The position numbers and the translations under genes are program-made. The notes beneath the pieces were generated by a model. The model made no database searches, was not told the origin of the DNA, and saw only the letters and a list, made by a program, of their open reading frames with translations. From DATBIO01 sp036556965 (GTDB lineage Bacteria; Acidobacteriota; Vicinamibacteria; Fen-336), in assembly GCA_036556965.1 (NCBI GenBank), contig DATBIO010000039.1, forward strand, positions 1-15,458: a stretch of 15,458 bases of DNA. The letters are read 5' to 3'. Below are positions 7,068 to 13,331 of the stretch, in pieces (the stretch's first letter is position 1; the number at the start of each line of letters is the position of its first letter).

Positions 7068-7101
7068 CCCCGGAGGATGGGACACATCCTCCGGGGTTTT
7101 T
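7068..7101 (+). terminator. Strong intrinsic terminator
   Basis: A perfect 12-bp stem, with arms at 7068-7079 (CCCCGGAGGATG) and 7085-7096 (CATCCTCCGGGG), and a 5-base loop, followed directly by TTTTT (7097-7101). It closes the transcript starting near 6871. No A-run precedes it, so it is directional, acting on the plus strand. Confidence 0.9.
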
Positions 7102-7253
7102 GCCTTTCTGGCTCGCTGTGAGCGGCATCACTCGCGGGCCGCCGCAGGCTCGCCCGGGGCGGTGTGCGCCCGCTCACTTCACGGGGTCCTCCATGGGGCC
7201 ACCCTGGAGAGTCGCAGCCTAGGCCCGCCGTCGGGCCGCCAGGGAGGTTCCTC
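7102..7253 (+). promoter_or_regulatory. Structured leader before the DUF5666 lipoprotein gene
   Basis: This gap has no gene or clear promoter but three successive inverted repeats: GTGAGCGG (7118-7125) with CCGCTCAC (7170-7177) enclosing a CGGGC/GCCCG helix; CTCCA-GGG with CCC-TGGAG (7189-7209, one bulge); and GGCCCG (7222-7227) with CGGGCC (7232-7237). The last ends 3 bases before the Shine-Dalgarno AGGGAGGT (7241-7248). Hairpins are common by chance at this GC content. Since no promoter is seen here, the lipoprotein might be reached by read-through of the terminator at 7068-7101. Confidence 0.35.
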
Positions 7254-8243
7254 ATGACACGCCGCGCTTTCGCCGTCCTTCTCGCATTCGTCGCACCCGC
7301 TCTCGTCCTCACCGCCTGCGGCGGTGGCCCCTCGTCGCCCTCGCAGGACGGCGCCGTCCTCCAGGGCACCGTGGTCGGCGGCGCCACCGCGGCCGCGGCC
7401 TCGGCCCGCGGTGCCGCCGGCGCCGCCGCCGACGTCATCACCGTGACCCTCCAGGAGAACCCCGCCGTCACCACCACCGTGGGCGCGGACGGCCGCTTCA
7501 GCCTCCGCGGCCTGCCCCCGGGCGCCTTCACCCTCGTCTTCACCAGCGGCGGCGTCACCCTGGGCACCGTCACGTTCCGCGAGGTGAAGGTCAACCAGGA
7601 GATCACCGTCACCGTCCGCATCGACGGGACCACCGTCGTCGTGCTCGAAGAGCGCCGCGACGGCATCGGCCACGGCGACCTCGAGATCGAGGGCCTGGTG
7701 CAGTCGGTGGTCACCCTGAACCCGCTGGCGGACAGCGTGTTCCTCATCGACGGCCACAGCGTGGTGGCCCGTCCCGGGCAGACCTCCATCCGCGAGGGCA
7801 ACCGGGCGCGCACGGTGGCGGACGTCACCGCGGGCCGGCGCGTCCACGTCAAGGGCGTCTGGCTCCCCACCACGAGCGGGCCGCAGATGGTGCTCGCGCA
7901 CGAGATCAAGCTCCAGGACGCCGACGATGACGACGACGACGACGACGACGGGGACGACGACGACGGCGACTCCGGAAAGAACGCCTGCGCGCCGGGAACC
8001 AAGGCCGAGGTGGAGGGCCTGATCACGGGCCTGGGCGCGAGCAGCATCACGGTGTCGCAGCAGGGGAAGGGCAGCTTCCTGTGCAGCGTCTCCGCGGGCA
8101 CGCGCATCCGCAAGGGCAACACGAGCTACACGTTGGCCGACCTGCGCACGGGCTGGCGCGTCCACGTCAGCGGGACCCACCAGGGCCTGGCCGCGACGCT
8201 CTGCCAGGTGAACGCGTCCGAGATCAAGGTCCAGAACAACTGA
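7254..8243 (+). CDS. Lipoprotein with two DUF5666-like repeats and an Asp-rich linker
   Basis: Predicted secreted lipoprotein of 329 residues, function unknown. The start at 7254 is set by AGGGAGGT six bases upstream and by a signal peptide ending in the lipobox LTAC (C22). Next comes an Ala/Gly-rich stretch, then an Ig-like CarboxypepD_reg/Cna-B-like domain (about 55-130, with GADGRFSLRGLPPGAFTLVF). Two similar repeats follow (144-221 and 252-327), each running E-[IV]-EGL, a T-x-IR-[EK]-GN turn, ADxxxGxRVHV and an EIK-[LV]-Q end, which resembles DUF5666. They are separated by D222-D239, with nine and then four consecutive Asp residues, encoded by an almost pure GAC run (7923-7949). Such acidic linkers can bind Ca2+, but this is inference. 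Confidence 0.75.
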   Translation: MTRRAFAVLLAFVAPALVLTACGGGPSSPSQDGAVLQGTVVGGATAAAASARGAAGAAADVITVTLQENPAVTTTVGADGRFSLRGLPPGAFTLVFTSGGVTLGTVTFREVKVNQEITVTVRIDGTTVVVLEERRDGIGHGDLEIEGLVQSVVTLNPLADSVFLIDGHSVVARPGQTSIREGNRARTVADVTAGRRVHVKGVWLPTTSGPQMVLAHEIKLQDADDDDDDDDDGDDDDGDSGKNACAPGTKAEVEGLITGLGASSITVSQQGKGSFLCSVSAGTRIRKGNTSYTLADLRTGWRVHVSGTHQGLAATLCQVNASEIKVQNN

Positions 8244-8249
8244 GGGCCG

Positions 8250-8279
8250 GGCGGGGGCTCGCCCTGGCGGGCCCCCGCC
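8250..8279. terminator. GC hairpin between convergent genes
   Basis: GGCGGGGGC (8250-8258) and GCCCCCGCC (8271-8279) form a perfect 9-bp stem between the stop codons of the lipoprotein gene and the GlsB-like gene. Lacking a T-run on either strand, it is at best a bidirectional non-canonical terminator. Confidence 0.45.
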
Positions 8280-8285
8280 GTCCGT

Positions 8286-8543
8286 TCAGCCCTTCGCGCG
8301 GCCGCCGACGATCATCCGGTAGATCCACAGCAGCAGCACCGCGCCGAGGATCGAGGTGATCCAGCCCGCCTCGTAGCCGGCCCCGCCCCACAGCGCGCGG
8401 CCGACGAAGGTGCCGACCATGGCGCCCGCGATGCCGATGAGGGGAGTGACGATGCAGCCGCCGGGGTCCTTGCCCGGCATGATGAACTTGGCCAGCAGCC
8501 CCACGATCAGCCCGAAGACGGCCTGTCCGATCAGGTGGAACAT
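8286..8543 (-). CDS. GlsB/YeaQ/YmgE family small membrane protein
   Basis: An 85-residue inner-membrane protein of the transglycosylase-associated/YeaQ family, often linked to envelope or general stress; biochemical role unknown. It has three hydrophobic segments with the family's glycine pattern: LIGQAVFGLIVGLLAKFIMPG at the N-terminus, GCIVTPLIGIAGAMVGTFVG in the middle, and AGWITSILGAVLLLWIYRMI before a basic tail. The ATG at 8543 is preceded by AGGAGG (8549-8554 on the plus strand) with 5-base spacing. It begins 20 bases after the OPT transporter stop codon on the same strand, so the two are very likely co-transcribed from the promoter at 10802-10830. Confidence 0.88.
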   Translation of the reverse strand: MFHLIGQAVFGLIVGLLAKFIMPGKDPGGCIVTPLIGIAGAMVGTFVGRALWGGAGYEAGWITSILGAVLLLWIYRMIVGGRAKG

Positions 8544-8563
8544 GGGAGCCTCCTCGGCCCAGC

Positions 8564-10735
8564 CTACTCCGCCCGCGCCGCTCCCAGCGGCTTGCGCGCG
8601 TAGTGGTAGAGCGAGTATCCCAGCGCGGCGAAGGCCGCCAGGGCCAGGAGGTTGTAGTTGTCCAGGCCCAGCTTCGGCCCGAAGGTGATGGCGTTGGCGG
8701 GCAGCCAGCCCCAGCCCTCCATCAGCTTGATGACGATGGCCAGGAGCCCGACGATGCCCCCGGCGGCGATGAGGCCGCTGGCGAAGAGCGCGCCCGGGCT
8801 GGCCTCGCCCTCCTCCGTCTGCTGGGTCCCGCGCTCGGCCAGCGACTTGACCAGCCCCCCGCAGAAGATGGCGGCGGTGGTGCCGATGGAGAGGTAGGAG
8901 CCCACCGCGAAGCTCAGCGAGCGGATGCCCAGCAGCTCCACGGCGATCACCAGCATCACCCCCAGCAGCACCAGGCCCCACGGCAGCTTGCGCGTGAGGA
9001 TGCCGTTGATGACCACCGACATCAGCCGGGCCTGGGGCGCGGGAGCGGCCTGGGAGCCGATGCCCTGGATCCACTGGCGCTCCACCTGGCCCGTCTGCGG
9101 GTTCAGCAGGTACTTGCCCTCGGGCACGGTGCGCGAGCCGATGGAGTTCAGCAGCACGTAGCTCTGGTCCTGGTAGGGGAAGGCCTCGTTCTCCACCACC
9201 ACCCCCTCGGGCAGCGCCGCGCGGTCGATGGCGAAGGCGACGGGCTCGTACTTCTCGAGCCCCTTGTTCATGGCGATGAGGGTGGCCCCGATGACGAAGG
9301 CGGAGGCGGTCACGCCGGCGAAGAGGCCCATCTGCTGGTACGAGGGGGTGGCGCCGACCAGGAAGCCGGTCTTGAGGTCCTGGGAGGTGGCGCCGGCGTT
9401 GGCGGCGGCGATGCACACCACGCCGCCCACGGAGAGGGCGAGCACGGCGTAGGCGGGCGCCGTCCAGCCCGCGGCCAGGAAGAGCGCGCAGGTGGCCATC
9501 AGGGTGGCGATGGTCATGCCGGAGACGGGGTTGGCGGAGGTGCCGATGAGGCCGCAGATGCGGCTGGACACGGTCACGAACAGGAACCCGAAGATCACCA
9601 CCAGCACGGAGGCCACGATGTTGTGGAAGGCGCCGGTGGGGGCCCCGGGCACGGGCTTGAAGGTGAGGAGGGACCACAGCAGCAGCACGATGATGGCGGC
9701 GCCGCCGAGCACGAGGGTCATGGGCAGGTCGCGGTCGATGCGCGAGCCGGCCACCCCCGTGGCCCCCGAGTCCGGGCCCCCGTTCTTCTTCCGCATCTCC
9801 GCGGCGCCCGAGCGCAGCGCGGCCACGATGGTGGGCATGGTCTTCATCAGGGTGATGAGGCCGGCCGCGGCCACCGCCCCCGCGCCGATGTAGCGGATGT
9901 AGTAGTTCCAGAGCTGGTCCGAGGTCATCTGGGCGATGGGCACCGGGCTCGGGTAGATGGCGGTGGGCACCAGCGAGCCGAAGAACTTGATGGCGGGCAT
10001 CATGAGCAGCCACGAGAAGACGCCGCCCGCGAAGATGGTCCCCGCCACCCGCGGCCCGATGATGTAGCCCACGCCGAGGTACTCCGAGGTGATGGCCGCG
10101 CGCAGGGAGGCCCCCGGCATCCAGCCGGGGTTGTAGGTCGGCACCTCGCGGATGACCGCGAAGGCGTTGCTGTTCTGGAACAGCGTGTAGACGCCGCCCA
10201 GGCCCAGTCCCATGAACACGCGGCCGGCGAAGGAGCCGCCCTTCTCGCCCGCCACCAGCACGTCCGCGCAGGCCGCGCCCTCCGGGTAGAGGAGGTTGCC
10301 GTGCTCCTTCACGATGAGCTGGCGCCGCAGGGGGATCATGAAGAGCACGCCCAGCCAGCCCCCGATGAGGGCGAGGAGGAAGATGCGCGAGTACTCCAGG
10401 GGGAAGCCGAGGAAGATGAGGGCGGGCAGGGTGAAGATCACGCCCGCGGCCACCGACTCGCCCGCGGAGCCCGTGGTCTGCACGATGTTGTTCTCGAGGA
10501 TGGTGGCCCGGCCCAGCGCGCGCAGGAGGCTGATGGAGAGCACGGCGATGGGGATGGAGGCGGAGACGGTGAGGCCCGCGCGCAGGCCCACGTAGACGGT
10601 CACCGCGCCGAAGATGATGCCGAAGAGCATGCCGAGGACGACCGCGCGCACGGTGAACTCGGGGATGAGGGTGGCGGCGGGGACGTAGGGCTTGAACTCG
10701 GCGGGCGCGGGGGCGGCCTTCTCGTGAGCAGCCAT
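8564..10735 (-). CDS. OPT family oligopeptide transporter
   Basis: Cytoplasmic-membrane transporter of the OPT superfamily; prokaryotic members are usually assigned to uptake of small peptides or metal chelates. The 723 residues carry a short hydrophilic N-terminus, many membrane segments, and the family signatures NIVQTTGSAGESVAAG (about 87-102), LLYPEGAACADVL, GTSANPVSGMTIATLM and NAGATSQDLKTGFLVGATP. A hydrophilic loop of roughly 90 residues lies before the last membrane segments (region with VVVENEAFPYQDQSYVLLN). The ATG at 10735 is preceded by AGGGAGGA. The gene diverges from the paralog pair and heads an operon with the GlsB-like gene. Substrate cannot be assigned. Confidence 0.92.
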   Translation of the reverse strand: MAAHEKAAPAPAEFKPYVPAATLIPEFTVRAVVLGMLFGIIFGAVTVYVGLRAGLTVSASIPIAVLSISLLRALGRATILENNIVQTTGSAGESVAAGVIFTLPALIFLGFPLEYSRIFLLALIGGWLGVLFMIPLRRQLIVKEHGNLLYPEGAACADVLVAGEKGGSFAGRVFMGLGLGGVYTLFQNSNAFAVIREVPTYNPGWMPGASLRAAITSEYLGVGYIIGPRVAGTIFAGGVFSWLLMMPAIKFFGSLVPTAIYPSPVPIAQMTSDQLWNYYIRYIGAGAVAAAGLITLMKTMPTIVAALRSGAAEMRKKNGGPDSGATGVAGSRIDRDLPMTLVLGGAAIIVLLLWSLLTFKPVPGAPTGAFHNIVASVLVVIFGFLFVTVSSRICGLIGTSANPVSGMTIATLMATCALFLAAGWTAPAYAVLALSVGGVVCIAAANAGATSQDLKTGFLVGATPSYQQMGLFAGVTASAFVIGATLIAMNKGLEKYEPVAFAIDRAALPEGVVVENEAFPYQDQSYVLLNSIGSRTVPEGKYLLNPQTGQVERQWIQGIGSQAAPAPQARLMSVVINGILTRKLPWGLVLLGVMLVIAVELLGIRSLSFAVGSYLSIGTTAAIFCGGLVKSLAERGTQQTEEGEASPGALFASGLIAAGGIVGLLAIVIKLMEGWGWLPANAITFGPKLGLDNYNLLALAAFAALGYSLYHYARKPLGAARAE

Positions 10736-10801
10736 GCTTCCTCCCTGGGGAGAGCGGCGACGTTGGACGAGTGGACGGCCCGGTGCGGTGGGGTGGCGGG
10801 G

Positions 10802-10830
10802 ATCGTATCCACCGCCTACCGCCCCGTCAA
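10802..10830 (-). promoter_or_regulatory. Promoter of the OPT-GlsB operon
   Basis: On the minus strand TTGACG (10825-10830), a 17-base spacer and TACGAT (10802-10807). This is close to consensus with ideal spacing and predicts a start near 10795 and a 60-base leader before the ATG at 10735. Confidence 0.65.
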
Positions 10831-10839
10831 CGGCGGACC

Positions 10840-10845
10840 TATACT
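10840..10845 (+). promoter_or_regulatory. -10 box just before the first Big_5 paralog
   Basis: TATACT ends 6 bases before the ATG at 10852, which places the predicted transcription start on or next to the start codon. No Shine-Dalgarno exists between box and ATG, so a leaderless mRNA is likely. No good -35 is seen. Confidence 0.5.
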
Positions 10846-10851
10846 CGATCC

Positions 10852-12057
10852 ATGGCGGCGTGCGCGCGGGCCTGGGCCGCCCTGGGCCTGGTCCTCCTGG
10901 CCGTCCCCCTGTGGGCGCAGGGGGCGGACCGCTACGAGGCGCAGTACGGCACGCCGGTGGACGTGTCCCTGGACGATATCCTGGGCAGCGTGGGCGGCTA
11001 CGAGCTGAAGGCGGTGCGCACCACCGGCCAGCTCAGCATGAGCGACTCGGGCCGGGGCTACGTCCTGCGCAGCCGCTTCGCGGGCTCGGCCCGCATCGTG
11101 CCCGTGAACGACATCTCCTACCAGTTCGAGCAGGAGGCGCGCCAGTGGGTCGGGCGCGACGTCCAGATCACGGGCGTGGTGGGGTCCAACACCGGCAGCC
11201 AGCCCGACACCGACGCGCGCGCCTCCACGGGCACGAGCGGGGAGACGCGCGTGGTCATCACCTTCTGGGGCTACCTCGGACCGGAAGAGAAGGTGGACGA
11301 GAAGAAGCTGGAGGGGGCGCCCGTCTCCACCCTGGAGTGGCTGCTCACGAACCCGGGCAAGCGCGACGGCCAGCTCGTGCGCGTCGTGGGGAAGTTCCGC
11401 GGGCACAACCTCTACGGCGACCTGCCCACGGCCAGCCGGCGGCAGGGCGGGGACTGGGTCATCAAGGACGACGTGTACGCGGTCTGGGTCGCGGGCAAGA
11501 AGCCCAAGGGCAAGGGGTGGGAGCTCGACGCGAACCTCAAGCGCGACACCTCCAAGTGGATCGAGGTCGTGGGCAAGCCGGTGACCCGGCGCGGCGTGGT
11601 CTACATCGAGGCCGTCCACGTGGCCCTGAGCAAGCCGCCTTCCGCCACCGCGGACGCGGCGGCGCCGCCGCCCCCGCCCCCGCGGCCCAGGGTGCCGCCG
11701 GCGGTCGTCTTCGCCCTGCCCCTCGACGGCGAGTCCGACGTGTCGCCCGACACCCAGCGCTTCTACGTCCAGTTCAACAAGGACATGGACGAGGCGAGCT
11801 TCGAGGGCCGGGTGGAGCTGCGCTACGTGGGCGGCCAGCGTCCGGGCGAGCGCCTGTTCGACGCGGTGCGCCTGGACTACGACCCCGGGCGCCGTGTCCT
11901 CATCGTGGACCCGGGGGACGTGCTCTCCTACGGCCGCGAGCTGGAGCTGCTCCTGCTGCCCGGCATCGTGGACCTCGACGGGCTCGAGCTGGTGCCGTCG
12001 GCCCCGCCCGAGGTCGAGGGCGCGGTGGCCGTGCTGCGCTGGTACATCGCGGGGTAG
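10852..12057 (+). CDS. Secreted protein with OB-like region and Big_5-like domain (paralog A)
   Basis: Function unknown; predicted to be exported by the signal peptide (about 1-22, ending PLWAQG). The 401 residues form three parts. The N-terminal part (about 35-150) has LKAVRTTGQL and WVGRDVQITGVVG, a beta-rich OB-like pattern. The central part (about 158-270) has STLEWLLTNPGKRDGQ, FRGHNLYGDLP (182-192) and DWVIK (201-205), again OB-like. After a proline-rich linker (about 272-283) comes a C-terminal Ig-like domain (285-401) with the Big_5-type core VQFNKDMDEASFEGRVELRY. The start at 10852 fits the signal peptide and the leaderless -10 box. It is followed after 17 bases by a full-length paralog, indicating a tandem duplication. 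I do not recognise a named family for the N-terminal two-thirds. Confidence 0.75.
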   Translation: MAACARAWAALGLVLLAVPLWAQGADRYEAQYGTPVDVSLDDILGSVGGYELKAVRTTGQLSMSDSGRGYVLRSRFAGSARIVPVNDISYQFEQEARQWVGRDVQITGVVGSNTGSQPDTDARASTGTSGETRVVITFWGYLGPEEKVDEKKLEGAPVSTLEWLLTNPGKRDGQLVRVVGKFRGHNLYGDLPTASRRQGGDWVIKDDVYAVWVAGKKPKGKGWELDANLKRDTSKWIEVVGKPVTRRGVVYIEAVHVALSKPPSATADAAAPPPPPPRPRVPPAVVFALPLDGESDVSPDTQRFYVQFNKDMDEASFEGRVELRYVGGQRPGERLFDAVRLDYDPGRRVLIVDPGDVLSYGRELELLLLPGIVDLDGLELVPSAPPEVEGAVAVLRWYIAG

Positions 12058-12074
12058 CGGCCTTACCCTTCCGC

Positions 12075-13310
12075 ATGCGGCTCGCCGCGCTCGCGGGCGT
12101 GACCCTGGCGGCGGCGGCCAGCCACGCCGCAGGCCAGGTTCAGGTCCACTCCGGCGCCGGGCTGGAGGGGAAGTACGGCGAGGCCGAGGCGGTCGAGCTC
12201 GAGGACCTGGCCCTCAGCGGCGGGCGCTACGACCGGTCCGTCGTGCGCACGCGCGGCGTGCTCGACCTCGCCAACGAAGCCCGCAACCACTACCGCCTCC
12301 GCTTCCGCGGACACGAGGTCCTCATCCTGCCCGTGGGGGGCTCCGTGGACATGCGCATGATGATGGGCCGCCAGCTCTCCGTGACCGGCCTCGTGCGCGA
12401 GCTGCCCTACAAGCAGGACACGATCCCCGGCTGCGGCCCCGAGAGCCTGTGCCTCGATCCCGGCCTGCCCGTGCTCCCCGACCTCGCCGACCACCCCGGC
12501 TATCCGCGCCTGTCCATCAGCGTGTGGAGCGCCAGCGACCTCGGCGAGCCCGCGGCCCAGGAGCGCGAGGCGCCCGCGGTCACCCTCGAGTCCCTGCTGA
12601 GCAAGCCCGGCGCGCGCGACGGCCAGACCGTGCGCGTGACGGGCGCCTTCCGCGGCCACAACCTGTTCGGCGACCTTCCCAAGGCCAGCCGGCGCCGCTC
12701 GGGCGACTGGGTCATCAAGCACGAGGCCTTCGCGGCGTGGGTGGTGGGCATGGACCCCAAGGGCAGCGGCTGGTCGCTCGACGGCGACCTGCGCGAGGAC
12801 ACGGGCAAGTGGATCGAGGTCCTGGCCCGGCCCGCCACGCGCGACGGCGTCGTCTACTTGCAGGCCCTGCGGCTGGTACTGGGCCGCGAGCCGGCCCCGG
12901 TGGTGGCGGCGGCCAAGCCCAAGGCCGCGGCGCCCGCGCGTCCCGCCGCGCGGCCAGTGGTGGTCTTCGCCTTCCCCGTCGACACCGACCCCGTGCCCCC
13001 CGACACCACGCGGTTCATGGTCCAGTTCAGCAAGGACATGGACGCGGCCAGCTTCGAGGGCCGCGTGCAGCTGCGTTACGGCGGGCGCCCGCGCCCGGGC
13101 GACAAGCCCTTCGACGCCGTGCGCGTGGACTACGACTCGGGCCGGCGCGCGCTGCTCGTGGACCCGGGCGCGGTGCTGCGCGCGGGCCGGCAGCTCGAGC
13201 TGTGGCTGCTGCCCGGCATCGTGGACGTCCAGGGGCTGGAGCTGGCGGCGAGCGCGCCCAGCGGCGTGGACGGGGCCGTGGCCGTGCTGCGCTGGACGAT
13301 CGCCGGATAG
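12075..13310 (+). CDS. Secreted protein with OB-like region and Big_5-like domain (paralog B)
   Basis: Second copy of the tandem pair, 411 residues, function unknown. It has a signal peptide (about 1-20, ending SHAAG), a divergent N-terminal domain (VVRTRGVLDL, MGRQLSVTGLVREL) with an insertion containing CGPESLC, and a central domain with TLESLLSKPGARDGQ, FRGHNLFGDLP (192-202) and DWVIK. After an Ala/Lys/Pro linker it ends in a Big_5-like Ig domain with VQFSKDMDAASFEGRVQLRYGG and LLPGIVDVQGLELA. The central and C-terminal parts are clearly closest to paralog A; the N-terminal part has diverged most. No Shine-Dalgarno precedes the ATG. TACCCT (12064-12069) lies 5 bases before it and could be a leaderless -10, or translation may be coupled to paralog A. 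Confidence 0.75.
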   Translation: MRLAALAGVTLAAAASHAAGQVQVHSGAGLEGKYGEAEAVELEDLALSGGRYDRSVVRTRGVLDLANEARNHYRLRFRGHEVLILPVGGSVDMRMMMGRQLSVTGLVRELPYKQDTIPGCGPESLCLDPGLPVLPDLADHPGYPRLSISVWSASDLGEPAAQEREAPAVTLESLLSKPGARDGQTVRVTGAFRGHNLFGDLPKASRRRSGDWVIKHEAFAAWVVGMDPKGSGWSLDGDLREDTGKWIEVLARPATRDGVVYLQALRLVLGREPAPVVAAAKPKAAAPARPAARPVVVFAFPVDTDPVPPDTTRFMVQFSKDMDAASFEGRVQLRYGGRPRPGDKPFDAVRVDYDSGRRALLVDPGAVLRAGRQLELWLLPGIVDVQGLELAASAPSGVDGAVAVLRWTIAG

Positions 13311-13331
13311 CCTCCGTTTCGACCTGGGCGA

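Larger units (their letters stand above)
6871..7101 (+). ncRNA. Predicted small structured transcript of about 230 nt
   Basis: A self-contained unit with a consensus promoter upstream and a strong intrinsic terminator at its end. Its 5' end carries AGAAAGGAGGTGGTCC (6876-6891), which matches the complement of the usual bacterial 16S rRNA 3' end at 15 of 16 positions, the sixteenth being able to form G-U. Helices seen by eye: CAGUUG (6898-6903) with CAACUG (6968-6973), enclosing a small ACC/GGU hairpin (6910-6921) and a bulged hairpin (6923-6951, loop UUCGU); GGACCG (6987-6992) with CGGUCC (6996-7001); then the terminator. No frame stays open for a recognisable protein, though a 13-codon ORF follows the Shine-Dalgarno-like stretch. 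I do not recognise the family. It is not tmRNA, SRP RNA or RNase P by their conserved motifs. Confidence 0.6.

Noticed and set aside
6858..7085. Minus-strand ORF of 75 codons across the small transcription unit
   Set aside because: It is antisense to a unit with its own promoter and terminator, has no ribosome-binding site or recognisable sequence, and is best seen as a chance frame.
7923..7970. GAC repeats as a possible repeat array or CRISPR-like element
   Set aside because: It is a codon run inside the lipoprotein frame, without spacers.
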